A DNA stretch of 64,000 nt from assembly GCA_963746325.1 (NCBI GenBank), contig CAVVBC010000024.1, positions 292,927 through 356,926 on the forward strand, written 5' to 3'. This stretch comes from RPQJ01 sp963746325 (GTDB taxonomy: Bacteria; Pseudomonadota; Gammaproteobacteria; Steroidobacterales; Steroidobacteraceae). Below, in pieces: positions 27,195 to 37,615 of this stretch. Every line of letters begins with the position of its first letter. Positions within the stretch are counted from its first letter, which is position 1. The notes under the pieces are model-generated. The model saw nothing but the letters and a program-made list of their open reading frames with translations, did not search any database and was not told where the DNA came from. The position numbers and the translations under genes are program-made.

Positions 27195-29324
27195 TCAGCT
27201 GCCGCCGATCAGTGCCGGAACAGGATCCGGCAGCACGAACGGTCGCCCCGGAGGCACCTGGCGCTGGGTCGGCGCTGTGCCCGGCAGGACCTCGAAGTCG
27301 GGCGTGAACGTGACCATCATGTCGCGCAGCTTGCCGATGATCGAGCGGTCGCCTTCGAAGCGCACCTTGCCCTCGGTCTCAAGCTGGTCGAAGCCTGCCA
27401 CGCCCAGCATCACGCGGTTCAGGTCCGCGCGGTTGATCGTCATGGTGAGGTCCGGCTTCGGTGCCAGGAAGCCCTTTACGGTGGTGAGGGTCGAGTTGCT
27501 GAGTTCGACGGCGTATTTCTCGCCGTTGTCGGGGGTCACCAGGTTGATCTTGAAGCTGAGGCCCGCGGCTTTCTTCGGATCCATGCTGATGCCGAGGAAG
27601 TCGAGCCACTGCTCGGTGCTCATCGACCGCACGACGTCGGGGCTGCTCGAGCGCGGCGGCACGCCACCCGGCAGGCCGTTACGCAGTTCGAACGCGCCCT
27701 GCAGGAACGTGTTCCGCGCGCTGGTGCTCTCGGCCCGGTAGCCGAGCTGTTCGTAGGCGTCGGCCAGCAGCTGGCGTGCCGGCTTGTTCCTGGGCTCGGC
27801 GAACACCAGCTTGTCGAGGATCTCGCTGGCATGCAGGTACTTGCCCTGCCCGATCAGTTCCCTGCCCTTGGCCAGGATCTTGTCCGACCCGCCCATCATT
27901 TCGACGTACAGGGGTGCCGAGTCCTGCGGCGACAGCGGGATCAGGTTGACCGGGTTGCCGTCGAAGTGGCCGATGAAGCGATTGACGACGCCGCGCACGT
28001 TGTTCTGCACGTCGCCGTGGTAGCTGCGCGCCGCCCAGCTCTGCTGCAGGCTCTGCGGCACCTCGTAGACGTTGTGGATCTCGTTGATCGTCACGCCCTG
28101 GTTGACGTAGTGCAGCGTCTGGTTGTTGAGGTTGGCGTAGGCGTCGCGCTGCGTGCGCAGCACCTCCTGGACGCGGTCGTTGCCCCAGCGCGGCCAGCTG
28201 TGCGAGGCGAACATCACCTCGGCTTCGCCGCCGAACATGTACAGCGCCTCGCTGATCTCCTTCGACCAGTTGAGCGCATTGCGCACCGCGGCGCCGCGCA
28301 GCGTGTAGATGTTGTGGATGGTGCCGGTGATGAGCTCGGAGGACCACAGCGCCTTGAACTGGGGAAAGTACGTGTTCATCTCGACCGGCGCCTCGGTGTC
28401 GGAGACGTCCTGGAACACCATCTTCACGCCGTCGAGCGTGATTTCCTCGATGTTCTTGCTGATGAGGCGATTGGGGGCGATCAGGCCGACGGCACCGTTG
28501 GCGACGTTCTTGCCGATGGCCTGGTCGACGTGCCCGTGCGGATTGCGCTGGAGCAACACGGCGTACTGCCACTGGGTGCGCCGGGACATGGCGTTGCCGG
28601 CGAACACGTTCTCGGAGATGGCATGGTTCATGAAGCCCGCAGGCGCGATCAGCATGACCTTGCCGCTCGCGACGTCAGCCTCGTCCACCACACCGCGCAC
28701 GCCGGCCCAGTGGTCCACGTGGGAATGCGAGTAGACGACGCCGACCACCGGTCGCTTGCCGAGCTTCTCATTGACCAGGTTCAGTGCCGCCCGGGCGGTT
28801 TCCGCTGCGGTCAACGGGTCGAAGATGATCCAGCCGGTGTCGCCCTTGATGAAAGTGATGTTGGCGAGGTCGAAGCCACGCACCTGGTAGATGCGTCCCG
28901 GCAGCACTTCATACAGGCCATAGGCCATGTTGAGCACGGCCTGGCGCTGCAGCGAGGGATGGATGCTGGCGAAGTCCTGGCCGGAGAGCAGCCACTGGTA
29001 GCTGTCCATGTCCCAGGCGACGTGGCCCGCATCTGCCATGATCTTCTTGAACGACGGCGCGGCGATGAAGCCCTTCGCGGCCTCGTCGAAGTCGCGCTTG
29101 TCGCTGAACGGCAGCGTGGCCTTGAGGCCGTTGCGCAGTTCGAGCGTGAAGGTGGAAGGCGCCTTGCCGTTCGGGTCGAAATGCTCCAGCGATGCCGGCG
29201 GATTCCCCGCCCCGGCCACTTGGGCACTTGCCGCGCCCGCATTGAAGACCAGGGGCGCACACAGGCAGAGGGCGGCACTCGCTGCTGCGGTCACCCATCC
29301 GCGGAGGATGATTCGAGTCGTCAT
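27195..29324 (-). CDS. Secreted linear alkylsulfatase, metallo-beta-lactamase fold (SdsA1/BDS1-like)
   Basis: 709 residues, the usual size. There is a signal peptide (first ~35 residues, cleavage near ASA-Q). The metallo-beta-lactamase domain carries the dizinc motif in VVYSHSHVDHWAGVRGVVDE (near residue 195) plus later ligands (ENVFAGNAMSRR, MFASHSWPRWGND). The alkylsulfatase dimerisation domain (about 410-560) and an SCP2-like C-terminal domain for alkyl-chain binding (LTMTINRADLNRVMLGV) follow. The enzyme would hydrolyse alkyl sulfates such as SDS to alcohol and sulfate in the periplasm. ATG 29324 is chosen for its GAGGAA site. It is divergent from a DUF3604 gene. Confidence 0.92.
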   Translation of the reverse strand: MTTRIILRGWVTAAASAALCLCAPLVFNAGAASAQVAGAGNPPASLEHFDPNGKAPSTFTLELRNGLKATLPFSDKRDFDEAAKGFIAAPSFKKIMADAGHVAWDMDSYQWLLSGQDFASIHPSLQRQAVLNMAYGLYEVLPGRIYQVRGFDLANITFIKGDTGWIIFDPLTAAETARAALNLVNEKLGKRPVVGVVYSHSHVDHWAGVRGVVDEADVASGKVMLIAPAGFMNHAISENVFAGNAMSRRTQWQYAVLLQRNPHGHVDQAIGKNVANGAVGLIAPNRLISKNIEEITLDGVKMVFQDVSDTEAPVEMNTYFPQFKALWSSELITGTIHNIYTLRGAAVRNALNWSKEISEALYMFGGEAEVMFASHSWPRWGNDRVQEVLRTQRDAYANLNNQTLHYVNQGVTINEIHNVYEVPQSLQQSWAARSYHGDVQNNVRGVVNRFIGHFDGNPVNLIPLSPQDSAPLYVEMMGGSDKILAKGRELIGQGKYLHASEILDKLVFAEPRNKPARQLLADAYEQLGYRAESTSARNTFLQGAFELRNGLPGGVPPRSSSPDVVRSMSTEQWLDFLGISMDPKKAAGLSFKINLVTPDNGEKYAVELSNSTLTTVKGFLAPKPDLTMTINRADLNRVMLGVAGFDQLETEGKVRFEGDRSIIGKLRDMMVTFTPDFEVLPGTAPTQRQVPPGRPFVLPDPVPALIGGS

Positions 29325-29526
29325 TGCGTATTCCTCGGTGCGAAACAACAAAGCCTTGCGCGCCAAAGTTTAGGGGTCACCTGACTGGCAGGGGCCTATC
29401 CTTTGGTCTAGCAGCCGCCGGGAGTCGCACCCTTGTACGGCGGCCCGAAGTCCGTAAGTATTCATCCTCATGACGCCGCAAGCCGGCAGCACGTCCAGCC
29501 CCATGGCAGACCCAGGGAGAAAGCGA

Positions 29527-31530
29527 ATGTCCAACTCGGCGACGAAGAGCACCGGTGCAGCCACTGCAGCCATCGTACGCGCCGCGATACGCGCAACCGC
29601 GGCGCTGGCGGCCTTGGGCGTTGCGTCGCTGGCCACCGCCGCCAGCCCGCAAGTCGGCGTCGCCGGCTCGCTGGACAAGGAGACGGCTGACAAGGCCTTC
29701 CCCAAGCAGAGGCCCTACTCGCCGTACGCCGGGGTCACCACCCCCACTCGCCCCTACTTCGGCGACACGCACCTGCACACGTCCTTCTCGATGGATGCAG
29801 GCGCCTTCGGGGCCCGCCTGACACCGCGCGATGCCTATACGTTCGCCAAGGGCAACGAAGTCAGGTCATCGAGCGGCCAGCCGGTGCGACTGTCCCGACC
29901 GCTCGACTTCCTCGTGGTGGCAGATCACTCGGACGGCATGGGCTTCTTCCCGATGCTCATGGCTGGCGACCCGGACATCATGGCCGACCCCCAAGGCAAG
30001 AAATGGCACGACATGATCATGGGCGGCCAGGGCGGTGCGGCAGCAATCGACATCATCGAGAGCTTTGGCAAGGGCACCATTTCCAAAGCCATCCTGCCGG
30101 TACCCGGCACGCGCGCGTACCAGGGCGCCTGGGCCGAAACCATCAAGTCGGCGGAGGAAGCGAACGAACCGGGTCGCTTCACGGCGTTCATCGGTTTCGA
30201 ATGGACTTCGAACACCGGCGCCAACAACCTGCACCGCAATGTCATCTTCCGCGACGACGCCTCGAAGGCGGGCCAGACCGAGCCTTACACGACCATGCGG
30301 CCGCTGGGCAGCGACGACCCGGTGGATTTGTGGAAGTGGATGGCCACGTTCGAGGAAAAGACCGGCGGCAACGTGCTTGCCATCGCGCACAACGGCAACC
30401 TGTCGAACGGCCGGATGTTCCCGACCGTCGAAGCCTTCGGCAAGCCGCTGGACCGTGGCTATGCCGAGACTCGCGCCAAGTGGGAGCGCCTGTACGAAAC
30501 CACGCAGACCAAGGGGGATGGCGAGACGCATCCGTACCTGTCGCCGAACGACGAGTTCGCCAACTTCGAGCGGTGGGACAAGGGCAACCTGGACGGCAGC
30601 GCGGCCAAGACCAAGGACATGCTCGAGTTCGAGTACGCGCGGTCCGGCCTGAAGAGCGGCCTGATGCTCGAGCAGAAGCTCGGCGTCAATCCGTTCAAAT
30701 TCGGCCTGATCGGCAGCAGCGACGCGCACACGGGCCTGGCGGCGATGGAGGAAGAGAACTTCTTCGGCAAGACCGCGCCGCAGGAGCCGAGCCCCGAGCG
30801 CATGAAGGCGGCGTTCATGAACAACCCCAAGACGGGCGTGAAGATCATGGACTGGGAGGTGTCGGCGTCGGGTTACGCCGCGGTGTGGGCCACGTCAAAC
30901 ACGCGCGAGGCGCTGTTCGACGCGATGGAACGCCGTGAGACGTACGCGACGACAGGCACGCGCATGGTCGTGCGCTTCTTTGGCGGCTGGGACTTCGATG
31001 CGAAGGATGCGACGGATCGGCATCCGGCCACGGTGGGTTACGCCAAGGGCGTGCCGATGGGTGGCGACCTGACCTCCGCACCGGTCGGCAAGTCGCCGAC
31101 TTTCCTGGTTGCCGCCATGAAAGACCCGCTGGGCGCGAACCTCGATCGCATCCAGGTCGTGAAGGGCTGGCTGGATGCGAATGGCCAGGTCCTTGAGAAG
31201 GTTTACGACGTGGCCTGGGGCGATACCCACAAGCGCAAGCCCGGCATGGACGGCAAGTTGCCGCACGTAGGCAGCACGGTGGACGTTGCGAATGCCACGT
31301 GGACCAACACCATCGGCGATCCGGAATTGATCACCGTCTGGAAGGACCCCGGCTTCAACCCGCAGCAGCGTGCGTTCTACTACGTCCGCGTACTCGAGAT
31401 TCCGACGCCGCGCTGGACCGCTTACGACGCCAAGCGTTTCGGTATCCAACCTTTGGCGGGGACGCCAATGACCCTGCAGGAACGCGCGTACACGTCGCCG
31501 ATCTGGTACACGCCGGGCGACCCGCGCTAA
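29527..31530 (+). CDS. Exported DUF3604 protein (PHP-like hydrolase fold)
   Basis: 667 residues with a signal peptide whose hydrophobic core is ALAALGVASLATAA. Likely metal-binding motifs resembling PHP phosphoesterases are visible: YFGDTHLHTSFSMDAG (near residue 78), FLVVADHSDGMG (near 132), FIGFEWTSNTG, LAIAHNGNLSNG, and GLIGSSDAHTGLAAMEEENF (near 400). DUF3604 proteins often neighbour sulfatases and other secreted hydrolases; the substrate is unknown. The start is ATG 29527 because GGGAGA lies eight bases upstream; ATGs at 29470 and 29503 are in frame but poorly supported. The gene is divergent from the alkylsulfatase gene. Confidence 0.85.
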   Translation: MSNSATKSTGAATAAIVRAAIRATAALAALGVASLATAASPQVGVAGSLDKETADKAFPKQRPYSPYAGVTTPTRPYFGDTHLHTSFSMDAGAFGARLTPRDAYTFAKGNEVRSSSGQPVRLSRPLDFLVVADHSDGMGFFPMLMAGDPDIMADPQGKKWHDMIMGGQGGAAAIDIIESFGKGTISKAILPVPGTRAYQGAWAETIKSAEEANEPGRFTAFIGFEWTSNTGANNLHRNVIFRDDASKAGQTEPYTTMRPLGSDDPVDLWKWMATFEEKTGGNVLAIAHNGNLSNGRMFPTVEAFGKPLDRGYAETRAKWERLYETTQTKGDGETHPYLSPNDEFANFERWDKGNLDGSAAKTKDMLEFEYARSGLKSGLMLEQKLGVNPFKFGLIGSSDAHTGLAAMEEENFFGKTAPQEPSPERMKAAFMNNPKTGVKIMDWEVSASGYAAVWATSNTREALFDAMERRETYATTGTRMVVRFFGGWDFDAKDATDRHPATVGYAKGVPMGGDLTSAPVGKSPTFLVAAMKDPLGANLDRIQVVKGWLDANGQVLEKVYDVAWGDTHKRKPGMDGKLPHVGSTVDVANATWTNTIGDPELITVWKDPGFNPQQRAFYYVRVLEIPTPRWTAYDAKRFGIQPLAGTPMTLQERAYTSPIWYTPGDPR

Positions 31531-31601
31531 CGGCATCGCGGGGCGAATCCTGCGCCACCCGCAGTATCCCCCGATCGTGGATCAGTAATTGACGACGTTG
31601 A

Positions 31602-32114
31602 TCAGTCTGCCAGCGTCCATGCTACTTGCAGCGCCTTGAGGTAGTAGCCCAGCGTGGCATCGCCGCGCATACAGGCCTGGACGGCTTCGGCGCCGGCAGT
31701 CTCGAACAGTTCGATCATTTCTGGCGGGGCTTTCGACGGGCTCGCTTGGGACCGGACACCGTCACCGAAAATCGTGGCAATGACGTGCCGGAACAATTGG
31801 TTGCGATCGTCCTCTGCGTGCCGTCGCGTCAGCAGGCAGATCTGTTCGGTCGCCCCGATCGAGAACCACAGCAGCCACACCCGGCCGGGGTCGCATTGCT
31901 CGACCAGCGTGGCCGCATTTGCCTGTGCCAGCGCGAGCTCGGACTGCAGCAATTGCGTCAGTGCTTCAGCCGCGGGAGGGTCATCAGCTTGTGATTGGCG
32001 TCGCTCACGCATGGCACGGTCCGGCTCTTGCTTGATCATGGTGGCGCGCACTGTACGGACGCGTCCCGGCCCGCTCTGGTCGCCCGAGGTCAATTCATGG
32101 TGCTTTTGCGTCAT
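31602..32114 (-). CDS. Hypothetical soluble protein, divergent from AraC regulator
   Basis: Up to 170 residues, mostly helical and acidic, with no signal or membrane segment (ALTQLLQSELALAQANAATL, CDPGRVWLLWFSIGATEQIC, LFETAGAEAVQACMRGDATL, ending LKALQVAWTLAD). The start is uncertain: ATG 32114 has only a weak GGTGGA site, and ATG 32039 gives 145 residues beginning MIKQEPDRAM. No family is recognised. The 75 bases to the divergent AraC gene would hold both promoters. Confidence 0.55.
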   Translation of the reverse strand: MTQKHHELTSGDQSGPGRVRTVRATMIKQEPDRAMRERRQSQADDPPAAEALTQLLQSELALAQANAATLVEQCDPGRVWLLWFSIGATEQICLLTRRHAEDDRNQLFRHVIATIFGDGVRSQASPSKAPPEMIELFETAGAEAVQACMRGDATLGYYLKALQVAWTLAD

Positions 32115-32188
32115 CAGGTCCACCGGGCGCGGTTTTCCGCCGTGGGGGCTTAGCCTAAGATGCATAAAATCCCCGGGATGAGCCGCAA

Positions 32189-33187
32189 ATGACGGATTCC
32201 CCGACGACATTGGCCGTGACGCTCGTACCAATGCAGCAGGTGCTGGCTGAATACGGCCTGGATTTCCGTGTGCTTGCGCTTCGCGCCGGCATCGATCCGG
32301 ACTTGCCCTCGCGCCCTGATGCACGTGGCTCCGTCCATCGCCTGCAGAAGCTGTGGCGCCTGGCAGCGGAGGCGTCACGCGACCCGCTGTTCGGCCTGCG
32401 AGTCGGTCAACGTGCACGGCCGGCGGTGTTCCACGCGCTCGGACTCGGCATCATGAGCAGCGGCACGGTGCTGGCGGCGTTGCGACGTGTCGAACGCTAT
32501 AGCCGACTGCTCAGTACCAACGGCCGGCTGGTCGTGCTCGAGCGCGAGGATCAACTGATCCTCGAGGGCCGCCGGGCGGAGAACCAGGTCGAGATCAGCG
32601 TGGCGGCCTTCGATGCCTTCGCGGTGATGCTATGCCGCCTGCTGCAACTGTGCGCGGGTCCGCTGGGCGTGCCGCAATATGTCGGCCTGCCGCATGCCGC
32701 GCCTCCGGACGTCGAGCCGTACATCGAATGCCTCGGCTGTCCGGTTAAATTCGATTCACCGGTGCTGGCGTTCGCGTTCGACGCGAAGGTTGCGCGGCAG
32801 ACGGTGCCGAGTGGCAATCCAGGCCTCGCTGCCGAGGCCGACCGGATGGCCGAGCGTTACCTCCAGCAGATCGTTCCGGACACGGTCGCTGCGCGCGTCC
32901 GGGCCCTGATCCTGCAGGCGATGCCGTCGGGTGAAATCGAACAGGTCGACATCGCACGGTCGCTGAACCGAAGCACGAGCACACTGCAGCGTCGCTTGCG
33001 CAGCGAGGGCACGAGCTTCCATAAATTGCTCAGCGAGGTCCGCCGTGACCGGGCACTCGAGTATTTGCGCACCGGCGAGCACAGCCTGGCCGACATCACG
33101 TTTCTGCTCGGATTTGCCGACCAGAGTAACTTCACGCGCGCTTTCCGGCGCTGGACCGGAAGAACCCCACGAGAGTTCCAGGCGTAG
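32189..33187 (+). CDS. AraC-family transcriptional regulator (OruR/ArgR-like sensor)
   Basis: 332 residues: an N-terminal Arabinose_bd-type sensor domain (about 20-210; AEYGLDFRVLALRAGIDPDL, HALGLGIMSSGTVLAALRR) and a C-terminal HTH_18 domain with two helix-turn-helix motifs (VDIARSLNRSTSTLQRRLRS and LADITFLLGFADQSNFTRAF, then RWTGRTPREFQA). This layout is shared with regulators of fatty-acid, sterol and opine metabolism. Ligand and target are unknown; the divergent hypothetical gene is the nearest candidate target. Confidence 0.9.
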   Translation: MTDSPTTLAVTLVPMQQVLAEYGLDFRVLALRAGIDPDLPSRPDARGSVHRLQKLWRLAAEASRDPLFGLRVGQRARPAVFHALGLGIMSSGTVLAALRRVERYSRLLSTNGRLVVLEREDQLILEGRRAENQVEISVAAFDAFAVMLCRLLQLCAGPLGVPQYVGLPHAAPPDVEPYIECLGCPVKFDSPVLAFAFDAKVARQTVPSGNPGLAAEADRMAERYLQQIVPDTVAARVRALILQAMPSGEIEQVDIARSLNRSTSTLQRRLRSEGTSFHKLLSEVRRDRALEYLRTGEHSLADITFLLGFADQSNFTRAFRRWTGRTPREFQA

Positions 33188-33274
33188 CCAGCTGCTGGCT
33201 GGTCACGCAATGAACTGATGCCAGGTGTCTGGCCGGCTTTACGCGACTTCGTAACGGGATTGCGCGAAGGCGCG

Positions 33275-33466
33275 TCACGCTGCCTTGCTGACGGGGGGTG
33301 CAGACACCACGCGCCGTGCGTAGGAACGGACTTCGCCCCAATCCAGCTCGAACCTGTCGCGTGACCCATCCGCGGGCAGTCGCACGCGAAAGGTCGCCGG
33401 GTATTCTTCGGCAACGTACTCGGCGGCATAGCGGGAAGCTCGAATTGCGCCGATCTTCCCGGGCCA
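33275..33466 (-). other. Possible small ORF or gene remnant in the AraC-ATPase gap
   Basis: The frame between stops reads like coding sequence (YAAEYVAEEYPATFRVRLPA, RDRFELDWGEVRSYARRVVS) but has no ATG, GTG or TTG in a credible place; an ATG just upstream is in another frame. It may be a small gene with one base missing, or chance. Nothing else is seen between 33188 and 33517. Confidence 0.25.
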
Positions 33467-33517
33467 TCATCGTGGAGACGCCGGGAACCCTGCCGATCCG
33501 AACGGGAGGAACCAACG

Positions 33518-36314
33518 ATGAGCGGCGTCGAACGACCGCTGCAGCCCACGACAGGCCCGCCGTGGCACGCGCTGGCCAGCGAGCAGGTCGTCAAGGAGCT
33601 TGGCGGTGATCCGGCGCAGGGCCTCACGGCTGCGGAGGCTGCGGTGCGGTTGGCCGAGCGCGGCCCGAACCGCCTCGCCGAGAAGCCGCCGCGCGCGGCG
33701 TGGCGCAAGTTCCTCGACCAGTTCAGGAACTTCCTCGTCATCGTGCTGATCGGCGCCGCCGTGCTGGCGGGCACGGTCGGCGATCTGAAGGACGCAATCG
33801 TCATTGCTTGCGTGGTGTTGCTGAATGCGACACTCGGATTCGTCCAGGAGCATCGCGCCGAGAAGGCGCTGGCTGCGCTGAAGAACATGCTGGCGCCCGT
33901 CGCACGGGTGCGTCGCAGCGCACGGTCCGACCCTCGTGCCTGCCGAGCAACTCGTGCCGGGCGACTACCTGCTGCTGGAGGCCGGAGACCGCATTCCGGC
34001 CGACGCGCGCGTCCTGTCTGCCCATGCCGCCGAGGTGGCGGAAGCCGCCCTCACCGGGGAGTCCCATCCCGTCGGCAAGACGCCGGCCGTCGTACCGGTG
34101 CAGTCGGTGCTCGCGGAGCGGCACTCGATGGTCTACATGAATACGGTCGTGACGCGCGGTCGTATCGAGGCCATCGTCTGTGCCACCGGCATGCACACGG
34201 AAATGGGCAAACTGGCGGGACTGCTGGCGGATACCGCCGAATCCACCACGCCCCTGAAGATCCAGCTCGACGCCCTGGGAGCGCGACTGGCCGTCATTGC
34301 CGGTGCCGTGGTGGCACTGATGTTCGCGCTCGGCCTCGCGCGCGGCGACGACCTGGTGGAAACCGCCATGACTGCCATCGCACTGGCGGTAGCCGCCATC
34401 CCGGAGGGACTGCCCGCCGTCGTCACCGTCACCCTCGCACTGGGCATGCATCGCATGGCCAGGCGCAATGCCATCGTGCGCAAGCTGGCCGCAGTCGAGA
34501 CGCTCGGCTGCACGACGGTGATCTGCTCCGACAAGACCGGCACGCTGACCTTGAACCGGATGACGGCGCGACACGCGTGGTTGCTCGGCCGGCACTTCAC
34601 CGTCGACGGCGAAGGCTACGACGGCCGCGGACGCATCAGCGCCGGGGACGGCACTGACACACCGGACTTGCGGCCGTTGCTGTTGCCGGCGGCCCTGTGC
34701 GCCGATTCGCGCATCCGCGACGGTCGACTCATCGGCGATCCCACCGAGGGCGCACTGCTCGCACTGGCTGCGAAATGCAGCCTCGACGCCGAGTCCCTCG
34801 CGGATCAGTATCCGCGCATCGCCGAGATCCCCTTCGACTCGGCGCACAAGTTCATGGCCACTTTCCACCACGATGGCAACGTGGTGCGAATGTGGCTGAA
34901 GGGCGCGCCCGACGTGCTGCTCGCACGCGCGACCCAATGGATCACCAGGGACGGCGAGCAGCCACTCGACGAAGCCGCGCGCTCCGCGTTCGTCGACACC
35001 AATACCGCCTATGCGACCAATGCCTTGCGCGTGCTGGCACTGGCCGGGCGCGCGATCCCTGCCGCTGAATTCGACCCGGCCGGCGACCTGATGGCCTGGG
35101 CGCACGAACTCACCCTCGTCGGCCTGGTCGGCCTCATCGACCCGCCGCGCGCCGAAGCGCGCGCTGCCATCGCGACCTGCCGTGGCGCCGGCATTGGCGT
35201 GAAGATGATCACCGGCGACCATCGCAGCACGGCTGCGGCCATTGCCCGTGACCTCGGTCTCGAGGGCACCGTGCGCGAGGGCAGCGAGCTCGAGGGACTC
35301 TCCGGCCCGGCGCTGGCTGAACTGGTGGAATCCACCGCCGTCTTCGCCCGCGTCTCGCCCGAGCACAAGCTCGCGATCGTCAACGCCCTCAAGTCGCGCG
35401 GGCACGTGGTCGCCATGACCGGTGACGGGGTGAACGACGCGCCCGCGCTGAAAGCGGCCGACATCGGCGTTGCCATGGGCCTCACCGGTACCGAAGTCAC
35501 CAAGGAGGCGGCCACCCTGGTGCTTGCCGACGACAACTTCGCCACGATGGTCGAGGCAGTGCAGGAAGGACGCACGATCTACGACAACATCGTGAAGTTC
35601 GTGCGCTTCCAGCTCTCGACGAACATCGGCGCGATCCTGACCGTGCTCGGCGCACCGCTGTTCGGTTTGCCGACACCGTTTACCGCGATCCAGATCCTCT
35701 GGGTCAACATCATCATGGATGGACCGCCGGCCATGACCCTGGGCGTCGAGCCGGCGCGGCCCGGCATCATGAACCAGCCGCCGCGTTCCGCGGATGCGAG
35801 CATTCTCACCGCCCGCCGCATGGCCCGTCTCTCGCTCTATGGACTGACCATGGCGGTCGGCACGCTCGCTGCCTACGCGTGGGGCGCGCGCGGCGACGGC
35901 GATCACGCCTACGCAGTCACACTGTCCTTCACGACGTTCGTATTTTTCCAGCTCTTCAACATCTTCAACGCACGAGCCGAGCACGACAGCGCATTCGGCC
36001 GCCAGTTCTTCGACAACCGCCGGCTCTGGCTGGCCCTGATCGGCGTGGTCGGGTTGCAGTTCGTAGTCGTGCATTGGACGCCCGCGCAAGCCGTGTTCGA
36101 CACGGTCGACCTGACGCTCGCCGATTGGGCGTTGGCGATGCTGGTCGCATCGAGCGTGTTGCTATTCGACGAAACTCGCAAGCTGGCGGGGCGGATCCTG
36201 CGCAATCGGCTCACAGGCGCGTCCGGAGGCGTACGGCACGCTGTACGGCGCCTTGCAGATGGACTTCGCCGGAGTTCGGCGAATCATCGACCTGTAAGCC
36301 CACATTCTGGTTGA
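33518..36314 (+). pseudogene. SERCA/Pma-like P-type cation-transporting ATPase, one frameshift
   Basis: About 930 codons. The first frame gives the cation-ATPase N-terminal domain (WHALASEQVVKELGGD, GLTAAEAAVRLAERGPNRLA) and first membrane hairpin. A single-base change near 33915 moves the rest into another frame: actuator loop (AALTGESHPVGKTP), PEGLP helix (AIPEGLPAVVTVTLALGMH), phosphorylation site CSDKTGTLTLNRM, MITGDHRST, MTGDGVNDAPALKAADIG, and C-terminal helices (LWVNIIMDGPPAMTLGVEP). The PEGLP motif places it in the P2 group (calcium- or sodium-type). The start has GGGAGGA. All catalytic motifs are intact, so the shift may be a sequencing error. The last ~45 residues are poorly conserved in character. 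Confidence 0.85.
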
Positions 36315-36443
36315 CGACGCTGTCGGGTGGACCATCGTCGCCACACTGTGCGGGCGCGCGCAGGTCCTTGTCGAGTCGTGATATGGATTGCGCCACCTCC
36401 ACGACTTTGCTATCTGAGCGGGTTTGCCAATAGCTCTGCCGTC

Positions 36444-37557
36444 ATGTTCCACCTCATAGGGCCTGTGGGCCCCCGCGCCCGCCGCTGGCTGCTGCTCGCG
36501 TCCTGCATGGCGCTCGGCGCCTGTGCGTCGTTTCCTCAACCGGGCGAACTTCGGGCCACGGCCGCCCCGTATCCAGGTGGATCGCCTCCAGCGGCGCTCG
36601 ACGGTCGCGCCCGGTACCGGCAGATCTATTGCGATCTGGTCGGCCGCCGCGACGGACGCGACACCCGTCACGGCAAATTGCGAAGACCTGATCTGGCGCC
36701 TGCAGGACGAGGCGGCGCCGGCGCGGAATCCGGCGGAACTGCCCGCCCTACGGGCGGGACTGCGCATTTTCGTCGTAAGCGGCGCATTCTCCGACTGCCG
36801 CGAACCCGCGACGGTGCCGTTTGAGGAGGCGATCGCGCGGCTCACTGCCCAGCGCACGCGAATTGCCCCCATCATGGTGAGCGGACGCTCCGGCGCGTCC
36901 CACAATGCACGACAGATTGCAGACGCGCTGCGTTCGGCGAACCTCAGTCCGCACGACCAAGTCGTGCTGGTCGGGTATTCCAAGGGCACCGTCGACATCC
37001 TCGAATTCCTGACTGCTTTTCCGCAGGACGCGCAGCCAGTGGTCGCCGTCGTGAGCATGGCCGGTGCCGTGCAGGGTTCGCCGCTCGCCGATGACGGCGA
37101 CTGGTGGTACCGGACATTCCTCGCGCACGCCTTGCCGGGCACCTGCGACCCCGGCGACGGCCAGGTGCTGCACAGCCTGCGGCCAGCGACGCGTCGGGCC
37201 TGGTTCGAATCACACGCGCTGCCCGAGCAGACAGCCTACTTCTCGCTGGCGGCCTTCACGACCGAGGAGCACCTGAGCCACGGCCTCAAGCCGGCATGGC
37301 GCAGCCTCGCGCGGCACGACAAGCGTAACGACGGACAGGTCCTGGCCAGCGACGCGATCATTCCCGGGTCGACGCTGCTCGGCTACGTCAACGCCGACCA
37401 TTGGGACGTCGCGATCTCACTCGAGAATCAAATGCCACAACTCTCCCGCCGCGACAGCGCGCGGACCTTGCCGCGATCAGAGCTGCTGCTGGCTGCACTG
37501 CTGTACGTGAGCGAGTCGCTCGCAGCGAGTGGTGCGGAAACGTCCGTCGCGGACTGA
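36444..37557 (+). pseudogene. Alpha/beta-hydrolase-like lipoprotein, frameshifted after the signal
   Basis: The first frame encodes a lipoprotein signal (RRWLLLASCMALGACAS, lipobox LGAC). The frame then changes between about 36530 and 36600, after which ~300 residues read through with DQVVLVGYSKGTVDILEFL containing the G-x-S-x-G nucleophile motif, VAVVSMAGAVQGSPLAD, and a late histidine in GYVNADHWDVAISLE as possible catalytic His. It is therefore likely an esterase/lipase-like envelope protein. The start ATG 36444 lacks a good ribosome site. Substrate unknown. Confidence 0.65.
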
Positions 37558-37615
37558 GACGACGCGGACGATCGGCACCCCGTGCAACCGATGGTCCCTG
37601 TCGCGGCAGGTTCAT

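Noticed and set aside
33801..36089. 762-codon open frame on the minus strand of the P-type ATPase
   Set aside because: It mirrors the conserved ATPase motifs on the plus strand; composition is typical of antisense frames in GC-rich DNA.
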